Assembly (NCBI RefSeq): GCF_003008615.1
Contig: NZ_CP027657.1
Span: 3,286,001 to 3,350,000 of the forward strand
Reading direction: 5' to 3'
DNA length: 64,000 bases
DNA from: Pseudomonas mendocina
Lineage (GTDB): Bacteria; Pseudomonadota; Gammaproteobacteria; Pseudomonadales; Pseudomonadaceae
The notes beneath the pieces are model-generated. The model did no database searches. It was not told the DNA's origin and saw nothing but the letters and a program-made list of their open reading frames with translations. The translations under genes and the position numbers were made by a program. This document shows positions 15,372-24,041 of this stretch, piece after piece (position 1 is the stretch's first letter; each line of letters opens with the position of its first letter).

Positions 15372-15401
15372 TTATCGCAGTGTCAGTGCGATAATCGCAG
15401 C
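15372..15401. promoter_or_regulatory. PcaU/PcaR-type operator with three half-sites
   Basis: Three related 10-base half-sites are present: TTATCGCAGT (15372-15381), its inverted partner TTATCGCACT (complement of 15385-15394) and TAATCGCAGC (15392-15401). They form a palindrome plus a direct repeat, the arrangement reported for Acinetobacter PcaU and PobR. The segment 15386-15400 matches the recalled PcaR box at 13 of 15 positions. It lies between the divergent dehydrogenase/flavoprotein operon and the IclR gene at 15424, so autoregulation plus operon control is likely. Confidence 0.75.
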
Positions 15402-15423
15402 GTTTGCATGAATCGAGGTCGAT

Positions 15424-16194
15424 ATGAAGAGTCCGGCGATCCATCCGCGTGATCTGATTGCTGGGCTGCAGAAGGGCCTGGCGCTGATGCAGCTGTTCAG
15501 CGTGGAGACGCCACGGCTGACGGTGCCGGATGCTGCACGGCGCTGCGAGATGACCAGCAGTGCGACGCGGCGCTTTTTGCTGACGCTGGTGCACGAGGGC
15601 TTCGCCGAGACGGATGGGCGCCATTACTGGCTGACGGCCAAGGCCTTGCGTATTGGCCAGGCGTACGTGGATTCGGCGCAATTGCCGCTGATGCTGCGGC
15701 CGATCGTCGAGCAGGTGGCGCGTACAACCGGTGAGCACATCTCGGTTGGCGTGCGTGACGGGGACGATATCGTGCACATCGTGCGCAGCCGCTACAGCCA
15801 TATTTCGTCGCTGTCGATTCGCCCCGGGGCGCGCATGCCGCTTTATTGCACGGCCAGTGGGCGGATATGGCTGGCCAACTTGCCGGCAGAGGAACTCGAT
15901 CAGTATCTGCAGCGTACCGAGCTGCGCAACCTCACGCCTTACACTCAAACCGACCCCGAGCAATTTCGTGAAGAACTGCAGAGGATCAACCGCCAGGGCT
16001 ACTGCACGGTGGACGGGGAATATGAGGTGGGGATGCGCGTTCTGGGGGTGCCGTTACGGGATCGCAAGGGCGAACTCAAGGCGGCGATGGCGCTGACGAC
16101 CCACGCATCTCGGATGGCGATCGACGAGATGCGCCAGCGTTATCTCACCCCGTTATACGAGGCGCAGGCGCTGCTGAAGCCGGTTCTCGGCTAG
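15424..16194 (+). CDS. PcaR/PcaU/PobR-type IclR regulator
   Basis: The 256-residue regulator shows the beta-ketoadipate-type IclR pattern: RDLIAGLQKGLALMQLFSVETPRLTVPDAARRC in the winged-helix domain, RRFLLTLVHEGFAETDGRHYWLT after it, and an effector domain with HISVGVRDGDDIVHIVRSR and RPGARMPLYCTASGRIWLA. Proteins of this subgroup respond to protocatechuate, 4-hydroxybenzoate or beta-ketoadipate. GAGG lies 11 bases before the ATG, and a three-half-site operator lies 23-52 bases upstream. It is divergent from the flavoprotein operon, which makes it the likely local activator, and it may also bind the related boxes at 431 and 6508. Confidence 0.92.
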   Translation: MKSPAIHPRDLIAGLQKGLALMQLFSVETPRLTVPDAARRCEMTSSATRRFLLTLVHEGFAETDGRHYWLTAKALRIGQAYVDSAQLPLMLRPIVEQVARTTGEHISVGVRDGDDIVHIVRSRYSHISSLSIRPGARMPLYCTASGRIWLANLPAEELDQYLQRTELRNLTPYTQTDPEQFREELQRINRQGYCTVDGEYEVGMRVLGVPLRDRKGELKAAMALTTHASRMAIDEMRQRYLTPLYEAQALLKPVLG

Positions 16195-16232
16195 CAGGCT
16201 GGCCGCCGTCAGGTAGCCCGCCGGAGAGGGTA

Positions 16233-16255
16233 GTGGGGCGCTCGGTGCGCCCCAC
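16233..16255. terminator. hairpin between convergent genes
   Basis: GTGGGGCGC (16233-16241) pairs exactly with GCGCCCCAC (16247-16255) over a five-base loop. There is no T-run, so it may be a weak terminator or 3'-end stabiliser for the IclR and dehydrogenase genes. Confidence 0.45.
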
Positions 16256-16268
16256 GCGTGCAGCAAGC

Positions 16269-17123
16269 TCAGCGGAAGCTGGCGAAGTGCGCCTGCATGC
16301 GTTCGGCATCGGCTGGGCGATCGCTGAACAGCTCGAACGCCTTCACTGCCTGAAACACCGCCATGTTGCCGCCGTCCAGAGTGCGGCAACCCAGTGCGCG
16401 GGCGTGGCGCAGCAGCTCGGTTTCCAGTGGGAAGTAGATGATCTCGGCGACCCACAACCCAGCGTGTAGCAACTCCACCGGCAACGGTGTGCCGGGCAGT
16501 TTGGCCATGCCCACCGGCGTGGTGTTGACCAGGCCGTCGGCTGCCGCCACTTCGGTAGCCATGTCGGTGCCTGCCACGGCGCGCTCGCTGCCGAAATGTG
16601 CGTTGAGGTTGTCGGCCAGGGCCTGGGCGCGGCCAGGTTCCACTTCGAAGATGCTCAGGTGTTCGACGCCTTCGCTGAGCAAGGCGTGCGCCACTGCGGC
16701 GCCTGCGCCGCCTGCGCCCATCTGTACCACGCGGCGGCGGCTCACATCAGGCAGGCCGCGGCGGAAGCCCTCGGCGAAGCCCAGGCAGTCGGTGTTGTGG
16801 CCGACGCGTTTGCCGTCCTTGAGCACCACGGTGTTCACCGCGCCGATACCACGTGCTTCGTCCGACAGTTCATCGAGCAGCGGGATGATCGCCTGCTTGG
16901 CCGGGAAGGTGATGTTGAGGCCGGTAAAACCCATGGTCTGCGCTGCCTGAAGCAGTTCAGGCAGGGCGTCGATATCGCGCCCAAGCTGGTCGAGGTCGAT
17001 CAGGCGATAGAGATAGCGCAGGCCCTGTGCATCGCCTTCCTGCTCGTGCAGGGCTGGAGTGCGGGAGGCCTGAATGCCTTTGCCGATGAGGCCGGCAAGA
17101 ATGCCGCTGGTAACCGAGGACAT
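16269..17123 (-). CDS. quinate/shikimate dehydrogenase, QSDH/RifI type
   Basis: The 284-residue enzyme resembles the Corynebacterium glutamicum quinate/shikimate dehydrogenase and RifI group: SRTPALHEQEGDAQGLRYLYRLID at the N-terminus (SRTP in place of biosynthetic SxSP), catalytic lysine in NITFPAKQ (K76), aspartate in GHNTDCLGF (D112) and a cofactor loop MGAGGAGAA. That group oxidises quinate and/or shikimate with NAD(P)+, giving dehydroquinate or dehydroshikimate. The start at 17123 (MSSVTSGILAG) follows AAGGG and lies four bases after the aroQ stop, so the two genes form an operon. A catabolic rather than biosynthetic role is indicated by context. Confidence 0.9.
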   Translation of the reverse strand: MSSVTSGILAGLIGKGIQASRTPALHEQEGDAQGLRYLYRLIDLDQLGRDIDALPELLQAAQTMGFTGLNITFPAKQAIIPLLDELSDEARGIGAVNTVVLKDGKRVGHNTDCLGFAEGFRRGLPDVSRRRVVQMGAGGAGAAVAHALLSEGVEHLSIFEVEPGRAQALADNLNAHFGSERAVAGTDMATEVAAADGLVNTTPVGMAKLPGTPLPVELLHAGLWVAEIIYFPLETELLRHARALGCRTLDGGNMAVFQAVKAFELFSDRPADAERMQAHFASFR

Positions 17124-17127
17124 GGTC

Positions 17128-17568
17128 TTAACCCTTGAGCGATTGAGCGAAGTGCTGCAGGCCGAGGCGGTAGCCATGGCTGCCGAGGCCGCAGATGACG
17201 CCGACGGCGATCGGCGAGACGAAGGAGTGATGACGGAACGGCTCGCGCTTGTGCACGTTGGACAGGTGCACTTCGATCACCGGCAGCTCGCTGGCCACCA
17301 GAGCGTCACGAATCGCCACCGAGGTGTGCGTCCAGGCCGCTGGGTTGATCAGGATGCCGGCGCAGCGACCGCGTGCACCGTGGATCCAGTCGAGCAGCTC
17401 GCCTTCGTGGTTGGTCTGGCGAAATTCGATCTTCAGACCGCATTCAGCAGCGGTATCGGCGCACAGTTGGGAGATGTCGGCGAGGGTTTCATGGCCGTAG
17501 GTGGCCGGCTCGCGGGTACCAAGCAGATTGAGGTTGGGGCCGTTGAGCACCAGGATGCAGGGCGTCAT
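17128..17568 (-). CDS. aroQ: type II 3-dehydroquinate dehydratase, catabolic
   Basis: The 146-residue protein interconverts 3-dehydroquinate and 3-dehydroshikimate. All family residues are in place: [14 protein letters not shown] with R19, Y24 on the flexible lid, N75 and H81 in [11 protein letters not shown]101 in EVHLSN and R112. Length and numbering match the dodecameric type II family. It is the first gene of a two-gene operon with the QSDH-type dehydrogenase, under operator site 3 and with a CA motif in its leader, so it is the inducible catabolic copy (like aroQ2/PA0245) rather than the biosynthetic one. Confidence 0.96.
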   Translation of the reverse strand: MTPCILVLNGPNLNLLGTREPATYGHETLADISQLCADTAAECGLKIEFRQTNHEGELLDWIHGARGRCAGILINPAAWTHTSVAIRDALVASELPVIEVHLSNVHKREPFRHHSFVSPIAVGVICGLGSHGYRLGLQHFAQSLKG

Positions 17569-17579
17569 GAGGGCTTCTC

Positions 17580-17588
17580 TTGTTGTTG
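17580..17588 (-). promoter_or_regulatory. Crc/Hfq-like CA motif, aroQ leader
   Basis: CAACAACAA followed by GAGAAG on the minus strand, 12-20 bases before the aroQ start. Confidence 0.6.
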
Positions 17589-17605
17589 TGACGAACTGCC
17601 GAGAA

Positions 17606-17625
17606 AAATGTACTAACTGGTTAAT
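17606..17625 (-). promoter_or_regulatory. hydroaromatic operator site 3
   Basis: On the minus strand, ATTAACCAGTTAGT plus ACATTT, the third copy of the 20-base operator, centred about 45 bases before the aroQ start. There is no PcaR-type inverted repeat beside this copy. Confidence 0.75.
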
Positions 17626-17785
17626 TCAGTCAATTGATGCGCCATTGGCTCTAGAGCGCCGAACCGCCCCTGCAAGCCTCGTTAGAGGCTCCGGAGTCAG
17701 GTGGTATGCGGGTTTTGCGGGGATTTGCAGGCGGGAAACAGGCGGGTGAAAGTGGGCGATTACCGGCTACTTGTGTTCGCCAAGC

Positions 17786-18808
17786 TCACTGGCTGTTGCT
17801 GGCCATCGCGACTTGGTTGCGGCCGCCATGCTTGGCCAGGTAGAGGCCTTCGTCGGCCTTGACCACCAGGCTCAGCGGGTCGCCCTCTGGTGACGGTTTG
17901 ATGGTGGCGATACCGATACTGACGCTGATCGACGAGCCCGCCTTTGGCAGGTCGTGAGGGATGCCCATGGCCTCCACTTCACGGCGGATCTTCTCGGCCT
18001 GCAGGCGTGCACCACCGGCGGCGGTTCCGGGCATGATCACCGCGAATTCCTCACCGCCATAGCGAGCGGCCAGATCCGAGGCGCGCGTACAGCTAGAGCG
18101 CAATGCCTCGCCGACGCGGCGCAGCACCTGGTCGCCGGCAACGTGGCCATGCTGGTCGTTATAGGCCTTGAAGTAGTCGACATCGATCATCAGCAGGGCC
18201 AGCTCGTTCTGATCGCGTAGCGCGCGGCTCCACTCGATTTCCAGGTATTCGTCGAAGTAACGGCGATTGGCCAGGCCGGTCAGTCCGTCGGACTTGATCA
18301 GGCGTTGCAGCACCAGGTTGGTGTCGAGCAACTGCTGCTGGCTTTCGCGCAGGGCGCGGTAAGCCTCGTCGCGTTGCAGCATGGTCAGGTAGGAACGCGA
18401 GTGATAACGGATGCGCGCCAGCAGCTCGATCACGTCCGGCAGTTTGACCAGATAGTCGTTGGCGCCTGCGGTGAAGGCTGCGCTCTTGACCTTGGGGTCT
18501 TCCTTGGTCGACAGCACGATGATCGGTACGTCCTTCAGCCCAGGTGCTGCGCGGTACAGCGAGAGCAGTTCGAGGCCGTCGACACCAGGCATGATCAGAT
18601 CCTGCAGGATCACCGTCGGCTTGATCTGCTGCGCCACGCTCAGCGCCTGATTTGGATCGGAGCAGAAGTGGAAGTCGATGTCGCTCTCTTCGCTCAGGGC
18701 GCGCCGCACGGCTTCACCGATCATGGCCTGATCGTCGACCAGTAGCACCATCATGGAATAGTCGGGCAGACCGAGATAGTGATTGGAGTTCCCGTTAGGC
18801 CGCTGCAT
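17786..18808 (-). CDS. wspR: WspR diguanylate cyclase response regulator
   Basis: The 340-residue output protein makes cyclic-di-GMP when phosphorylated by WspE. A receiver domain (about 20-140) carries D70 in ILQDLIMPG; a helical linker leads to the GGDEF domain with GGEEF at 251-255 and an inhibitory RxxD I-site at 242-245. These are the same numbers as in P. aeruginosa WspR, which supports starting at 18808 (GGAG upstream) rather than the ATG at 18847. It is the last gene of the wsp operon, 46 bases after wspF. Expected output: biofilm formation on surface contact. Confidence 0.97.
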   Translation of the reverse strand: MQRPNGNSNHYLGLPDYSMMVLLVDDQAMIGEAVRRALSEESDIDFHFCSDPNQALSVAQQIKPTVILQDLIMPGVDGLELLSLYRAAPGLKDVPIIVLSTKEDPKVKSAAFTAGANDYLVKLPDVIELLARIRYHSRSYLTMLQRDEAYRALRESQQQLLDTNLVLQRLIKSDGLTGLANRRYFDEYLEIEWSRALRDQNELALLMIDVDYFKAYNDQHGHVAGDQVLRRVGEALRSSCTRASDLAARYGGEEFAVIMPGTAAGGARLQAEKIRREVEAMGIPHDLPKAGSSISVSIGIATIKPSPEGDPLSLVVKADEGLYLAKHGGRNQVAMASNSQ

Positions 18809-18854
18809 GTGTGCATCTCCGCCGTTGTTTTGGGTTATAGGTGGCATATCGATC

Positions 18855-19859
18855 TCAGATCAGTCGCTCGACCAGGCGTGCCGCAATTTTGTCCAGGGGT
18901 AGCACTTCCGTTGCGGCGTCCAGGGCCACGGCGGCCTTGGGCATACCATAGACGGCACTGCTGGCCTGATCCTGGGCGATGGTGTGAAAGCCGCGTTCGC
19001 GCATCAGCTTCAGGCCTCTGGCGCCATCGCGCCCCATACCCGTCAGCAGTACGCCGATCGCTTCGCCGCGCCAGTAACTGGCCACGCTTTCGAAGAATAC
19101 ATCGATAGAAGGCCGGTAGACCTGATCGGCCGGCTCACGCCGGTAGACCAGGCGCCCTTCCGGCGAGAGGTAGAGGTGGTTGTTGGTGCCAGCCAGCAGC
19201 ACGGCACCCGGTTGCAGGGTTTCGCCCTCCTGAGCCAGGCGTACCGGCATGTGTGACTCGCTGCCTAACCACTGCGCCATACCGGCGGCGAATACCTCAT
19301 CGACATGCTGCACCAGCACGATGCTGGCAGGAAAATCAGCTGGAATCTGTTGCAACAGTTCAACCAGTGATGCCGGTCCACCGGCCGAGGCGCCAATGGT
19401 CACCAGGCGCTTGCCGCGGTTGTCGCTGTTGCGCAGCGGTGCCGGTTTGACCGTGCGCGAGGTCTTGTGGCCGATCATCCAGGCGATGTTGTGGATCTTG
19501 CGCCGCACGCTGGCGGCGTCGAGCACCTGCTGCGGGCCGAGCGAAGGGGCGGCGACCACGTCCAGGGCGCCGGCGCCCATGGCATCGAAGACCCGCGCCA
19601 TGTTGCGCTCGACGTCGGAGGTGACGATGAGAATCGCGCAAGGCGTGTCTTGCATGATCCGCCGGGTCGCTTCCACGCCGTCCATGCCGGGCATGAGCAT
19701 GTCCATCAGCAGCAGATCCGGCAGATCCTCGCGACAGCGGCGTACGGCGTCCTCACCGTTGTTGGCGACCCAGATCAGTTGGTATTCCGGCTCTACCGCT
19801 AGGGCGCGGCGTAGGGCTTCGACGGCCAGCGGCATATCGTTGGCGATGGCGATCCTCAT
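18855..19859 (-). CDS. wspF: WspF CheB-like methylesterase
   Basis: The 334-residue enzyme removes methyl groups from the WspA receptor and resets the pathway. An N-terminal receiver domain has D53 in [13 protein letters not shown]; the C-terminal esterase domain has the catalytic serine in [13 protein letters not shown], the histidine in [10 protein letters not shown] and the aspartate in [12 protein letters not shown]. Its start overlaps the wspE stop by four bases. Loss of wspF locks WspR on and gives wrinkly colonies in related species; here the gene is intact. Confidence 0.96.
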   Translation of the reverse strand: MRIAIANDMPLAVEALRRALAVEPEYQLIWVANNGEDAVRRCREDLPDLLLMDMLMPGMDGVEATRRIMQDTPCAILIVTSDVERNMARVFDAMGAGALDVVAAPSLGPQQVLDAASVRRKIHNIAWMIGHKTSRTVKPAPLRNSDNRGKRLVTIGASAGGPASLVELLQQIPADFPASIVLVQHVDEVFAAGMAQWLGSESHMPVRLAQEGETLQPGAVLLAGTNNHLYLSPEGRLVYRREPADQVYRPSIDVFFESVASYWRGEAIGVLLTGMGRDGARGLKLMRERGFHTIAQDQASSAVYGMPKAAVALDAATEVLPLDKIAARLVERLI

Positions 19860-22111
19860 TCGCGTGCCTCACCTATCAGGGTCTGTACAGCGTCCAGCAG
19901 GGCTTCGTCATGGAAGCTCGCCTTGGCCAGGTAATAATCGGCGCCGGCCTCCAGGCCGCGGCGGCGATCCTCTTCGCGATCCTTGTACGACACCACCATC
20001 ACCGGCAGTGAGCGCAGGCGTGGATCCTGGCGCACCTGCGTCACCAGTTCGATGCCATCCATGCGCGGCATGTCGATATCGGTGATCAGCAGATCGAAGG
20101 CCTCGGCGCGCAGGGCGTTCCAGCCATCCATGCCATCCACTGCAACCGAGACCTGATAACCGCGGCTGAGCAGCAGCTTGCGTTCCAGCTCGCGCACGGT
20201 TAGCGAGTCGTCCACCACCAGCACGCGCTTGCTCACGGCCTGGCGAGCATTGCTGCTGTGGTCGACCCGATCCAGGTGACCGTCGCCGAGCAACTTGCCC
20301 ACCGAATTGAGCAGGTCATCGACATCGAGAACCAGCACCGGGGTGCCGTCATGCAGCAAGGCGCCTGCGGCGACGTCGCGTACCTTGCCCAGACGCGGAT
20401 CGAGCGGCATCAGCACCAAGGTGAACTCACCAAGGAAGTCCTCCACGGCGAGGCCGTGGTATTGCTCGCGGTCGCGAATCAGCACGATCGGGATGCTGTC
20501 TTCTTCGCCCTGTTTTTCTGCGCACTGCAGCAACTGCGCCGCCGAGATCAGGCCGACATGTTCGTCATCCAGCCAGAAATGCTGGCGCCCTTCGAGCTGG
20601 ACGATGGCGCTGCGCGGTAGGCGCAGCATGCGTTCGATCTGCGCCAGCGGGAAGGCGTAGGCTTCACCGCCAATGGTGACTACCAGCGCGCGTACCACCG
20701 ATAACGTCAACGGCAACTCGAGGTGGAACAGGCAGCCCTCGTCGGGCCGTTGCAGCAGGCGCACGTTACCGCGCATGCGACGAATCTCGTGCTGCACCAC
20801 GTCAAGGCCGACGCCGCGGCCGGAGACTTCGGTGACCTGCTGGCTCATGCTGAAGCCCGGCAGGAATAAGAAGGACAGCAGCTCTTCCTCGGTCATCTGC
20901 TCGACCTGCTCGGCCGAGGCGAAGCGACGTTTCACCACGGCCTGGGCGACGCGCTGCAGGTCGACCCCTGCGCCATCATCGCTGACCTCCAGCACCAGCA
21001 TGCCGGCATGGTGGCGGGCACGCAGCAGCACCCGGCCTTCTTCTTCCTTGCCTTTGCGCGTGCGCAGGGCTGGCGGCTCGATGCCATGGTCGACGGCGTT
21101 GCGCAGCAGGTGGGTCAATGGGGCTTCCAGACGCTCCAGCACGTCGCGGTCGACCTGGGTATTCTCGCCTTCGATCTCCAGGCGTACCTGCTTGCCCAGC
21201 GAGCGGCCGAGATCACGCAACATGCGTGTCTGCCCGGCGAGCACATCGGCGAAGGGGCGCATGCGCGAGGCCAGGGCCAGGTCATAGAGCTGCTGGGTAC
21301 GTTGCCCTCCGTGCCAGACGAAGTCGTCGAACAGTTCCTGGTGAGCCTGTAACTGCTGTTGGCATTCGATCAGCAGATTGCGGCTTTCGTTGAACAGGGC
21401 CTGCGCGGTGGCGTCCTGTTCGCTGCCGAGCAGATGTTCGCGCAGGGTTTCCAGTGTGCGTCGGGCCGACTCCTGCTGGCGTTTGAGGCGGTACAGCGAT
21501 TCGCTCAGCGGTTTGGTGCGCTGGAATTCCACCAGCGATTTGCCGGACAGGTCGATCAGGTGGTCGAAGCGCTCGGCCGATACGCGCAATACGCGGCTGG
21601 TGCGCTCCTCGACACCGGAGTCGGTGGGTGTGCCAGGGGTGTTGGGCACCACCTGGGTTTGTTCATGTTCCGCGTGCAATGCGTTGCTGCTGCCCGCTTG
21701 CGTGCGTAAGGCCGGCACGGCGTTGCCGAGCAGCACTTGCAGGCGCGTGGTGAGGGTTTCCACCCGGGCATCCAGCTCGGCGTCCTGTTGCGTCTGGCCA
21801 ATGCGCAGCAGCAGGTCGGAGCCTTGCAGCAGCGCATCGATATGATCGGGCAGCAGGCGCAGCAGGCCTTCCTGTGCGGCGACCAAAAGGTCTTCCATGG
21901 CGTGGGCGACCAGCACGCCGTTGTCCAGGCCGACGATACGCGCGGCGCCCTTGAGCGAGTGCGCGGCACGCATGCACGCCTCCAGCTGGCTGGCGTTGGT
22001 CGGGTCGCGCTCGAGTATCAGCAGGCCGGTGTCGAGTACCTGTTTCTGCGCCTCGGCTTCCAGGCGGAACAGGTCGAGCAGCGATGCGTCCCTCATCTGA
22101 TCCGGTGTCAC
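19856..22111 (-). CDS. wspE: WspE hybrid CheA-type histidine kinase
   Basis: The 751-residue cytoplasmic kinase has, in order, an Hpt domain with H51 in AHSLKGAARIVG, a dimerisation/ATPase region (HLLRNAVDHGIEPP, VSDDGAGVD, GRGVGLDVV), a CheW-like domain (about 470-600) and a C-terminal receiver with aspartate about 678 in LLITDIDMPRMDG. It receives the WspA signal and phosphorylates WspR and WspF. The hybrid form with a built-in receiver is typical of WspE. It overlaps wspD and wspF by four bases each. Confidence 0.96.
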   Translation of the reverse strand: MTPDQMRDASLLDLFRLEAEAQKQVLDTGLLILERDPTNASQLEACMRAAHSLKGAARIVGLDNGVLVAHAMEDLLVAAQEGLLRLLPDHIDALLQGSDLLLRIGQTQQDAELDARVETLTTRLQVLLGNAVPALRTQAGSSNALHAEHEQTQVVPNTPGTPTDSGVEERTSRVLRVSAERFDHLIDLSGKSLVEFQRTKPLSESLYRLKRQQESARRTLETLREHLLGSEQDATAQALFNESRNLLIECQQQLQAHQELFDDFVWHGGQRTQQLYDLALASRMRPFADVLAGQTRMLRDLGRSLGKQVRLEIEGENTQVDRDVLERLEAPLTHLLRNAVDHGIEPPALRTRKGKEEEGRVLLRARHHAGMLVLEVSDDGAGVDLQRVAQAVVKRRFASAEQVEQMTEEELLSFLFLPGFSMSQQVTEVSGRGVGLDVVQHEIRRMRGNVRLLQRPDEGCLFHLELPLTLSVVRALVVTIGGEAYAFPLAQIERMLRLPRSAIVQLEGRQHFWLDDEHVGLISAAQLLQCAEKQGEEDSIPIVLIRDREQYHGLAVEDFLGEFTLVLMPLDPRLGKVRDVAAGALLHDGTPVLVLDVDDLLNSVGKLLGDGHLDRVDHSSNARQAVSKRVLVVDDSLTVRELERKLLLSRGYQVSVAVDGMDGWNALRAEAFDLLITDIDMPRMDGIELVTQVRQDPRLRSLPVMVVSYKDREEDRRRGLEAGADYYLAKASFHDEALLDAVQTLIGEARE

Positions 22112-22800
22112 GCGAGGCTCCCGATCATGTGTTGCAGCAATTGTTCATCGTCCAGCAGGGTGATGCTCTGGCCCTGCCATTGCAGAACGCCAGCGGCGAA
22201 ACGGCTGATGGTGCGGCTGTCTTCGCCCTTGCTGGTGCTGATCTTCTCCAGCGCGATGCGTTGAATACCGCTGACTTCGTCTACCGGTGCGACCAGTGGG
22301 CCGCTCTCGCTCTGCAGGATGAGCATGCGCGGAATGACCCGCTGATTAGCGCGGCGCAGTTCCTGTGCCTCCAGGCCCAACAATTCGCCTAGCGACAGGC
22401 AGGCGACCAGCGTGCCGCGCACGTTGGTCACACCGAGAAGACCGCGAGTCTTGCGATGAGGCAGGACGTGGATCGGTGAAACCGGCATCACTTCGGCCAG
22501 CCTGCGGCTGGCGATGGCCAGCCATTGTTCGCCGAGACGGAAGATCAGTAGCGAGCGTTGTTCACCGGCTTCCTGGGGCGCTTCGTCCTGGCCGTACTGG
22601 CTCTCATCCAGCTCCAGGGTACTGCCGTAGCGGTCGAGCAGGGCGATTGCCGCGGCACCGTAGACCTCGCAGTTGCGGCAGTGGATATGGCGCTCGAGCT
22701 GCGGGCAGCTCTTGTCGCCGAACACGCCGATACGATTCCAGCAATCGTCTACCGCTGCGTGCGTCTGCTGTATCAGGTCAACGCTATCAGTCATCGTCAC
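22108..22800 (-). CDS. wspD: WspD CheW-like coupling protein
   Basis: The 230-residue protein carries a CheW domain from about residue 80, with LIFRLGEQWLAIASRRLAEVMP, GLLGVTNVRGTLVACLSLGELLGL and a C-terminal QGQSITLLDDEQLL strand. The N-terminal extension is cysteine-containing (CPQLERHIHCRNCEVYG), a feature of WspD. It links WspA to WspE; why the system has two coupling proteins is not explained by sequence. It overlaps wspC by 14 bases. Confidence 0.93.
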   Translation of the reverse strand: MTMTDSVDLIQQTHAAVDDCWNRIGVFGDKSCPQLERHIHCRNCEVYGAAAIALLDRYGSTLELDESQYGQDEAPQEAGEQRSLLIFRLGEQWLAIASRRLAEVMPVSPIHVLPHRKTRGLLGVTNVRGTLVACLSLGELLGLEAQELRRANQRVIPRMLILQSESGPLVAPVDEVSGIQRIALEKISTSKGEDSRTISRFAAGVLQWQGQSITLLDDEQLLQHMIGSLA

Positions 22801-24037
22801 CTACTCCCGGAGTCTGCGCTCGGCGGTACAGGCGCTGGGCTCCAGCGGGGTCACCCTGTGCTTCCAGGTGGGCGGCCAGGTGGGTCAGCGCTTCGCGATG
22901 CTGCGGTTCAAGATAGATCGCCTTGCGATAGTAGCCGCAGGCCTGTGCGCTATGCCCGTCGACATCGCTGAGCAGGCCCAGCCAATAGTAGGCGGCGGCG
23001 CTGGGGCCGTGGGTCTGCAGGTGCTGCTCACTGAGTTGGCGGGCCTGCGCACTGCGCCCGGCATTGGCCAGGCTGGCGACCTCCGCCCAGGTGTCTTCAT
23101 TCTGTGTCTGCGGTCTTGGCGCCTCGCTCTGCACGTTCCTGGGCGTAGGGCGTGCTCGGCTGGTTAGGGGCGGCCGCGACACCGGCATGATCGATGGCCG
23201 CGGGCGGTTTGCCGGGGCACGCATCGCGGCAGGCTTGGCGGGCATGCTCGGTGCCAGGCGAAAAGCGAAGGTCTGCTGGCGACCCAGCGCCAGCAAGCCG
23301 TTCTGGCTGGCCAGACTGGCTTCGGCCGGGCCGATGAACAGGGTGCCTTCTGCCTGCAACTGGCGCTTGAGCAGCTCCAGCACGCGCACCTGGGTTGGGC
23401 GGTCGAAGTAGATCAGCAGGTTACGGCAGAAGATGAAGTCATAAGGCGTTTCGCCTGCGAACAGATTGCCATCGAGCAGGTTGCCGGTGCGCAGGCGTAC
23501 GCAGTCGCGCACGCGTTCGTCGAGCAGGAAGCTGCCGGCCTGTTCATGGAAGAAACGGTCGCGAAACTCCAGTGCATCGCCTCGGAACGAGTTGCGTCCA
23601 TAAAGTCCCTTGCGTGCTTGCTCCAGCACCTTGTCGCTGACGTCGAGCGCATCGATCTGGAACTGGCCAGAAGCGAAACCCGCATCGAGCAGGGCCATGG
23701 CGATGGAATAGGGTTCTTCGCCGCTGGAGCAGGGCAGGCTGATCAGGCGCAGAGGGCGTGCGCCATGTAGCTGCGCCTGGCGTTCCAGAGCCAGGCTGGC
23801 CAGGGCATTGAAGGACTCCGGGTAACGAAAGAACCAGGTTTCCGGCACGACCACGGCCTCGACCAGGGCCTGTTGTTCGCGTGGCGAGCCGCCCAGCGTC
23901 GTCCAGTAGCTTTCCAGTTCATGCAGGCCTGTGGCAGCCATGCGTTGGCGCACCGCGCGTTCGATCACGCTGCGCCCGACCGATTCGGCATCCAGACCGA
24001 TGCGGCTTTTCAGCAGGCGCTCGATATGCTCGATCAT
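22787..24037 (-). CDS. wspC: WspC CheR-type methyltransferase with TPR tail
   Basis: The 416-residue protein methylates receptor glutamates using S-adenosylmethionine. The CheR core (residues about 1-270) has the SAM-binding segment LISLPCSSGEEPYSIAMAL and the FIFCRNLLIYFDRPTQ motif. After a proline/arginine-rich linker come tetratricopeptide repeats (about 325-410), characteristic of WspC. It sits between wspB and wspD. Confidence 0.95.
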   Translation of the reverse strand: MIEHIERLLKSRIGLDAESVGRSVIERAVRQRMAATGLHELESYWTTLGGSPREQQALVEAVVVPETWFFRYPESFNALASLALERQAQLHGARPLRLISLPCSSGEEPYSIAMALLDAGFASGQFQIDALDVSDKVLEQARKGLYGRNSFRGDALEFRDRFFHEQAGSFLLDERVRDCVRLRTGNLLDGNLFAGETPYDFIFCRNLLIYFDRPTQVRVLELLKRQLQAEGTLFIGPAEASLASQNGLLALGRQQTFAFRLAPSMPAKPAAMRAPANRPRPSIMPVSRPPLTSRARPTPRNVQSEAPRPQTQNEDTWAEVASLANAGRSAQARQLSEQHLQTHGPSAAAYYWLGLLSDVDGHSAQACGYYRKAIYLEPQHREALTHLAAHLEAQGDPAGAQRLYRRAQTPGVGDDD

Positions 24038-24041
24038 GCTG

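Noticed and set aside
17569..17785. Possible additional small gene between aroQ and wspR
   Set aside because: No frame with a ribosome binding site or plausible composition; only the operator, CA motif and a small GCCTC/GAGGC hairpin are seen.
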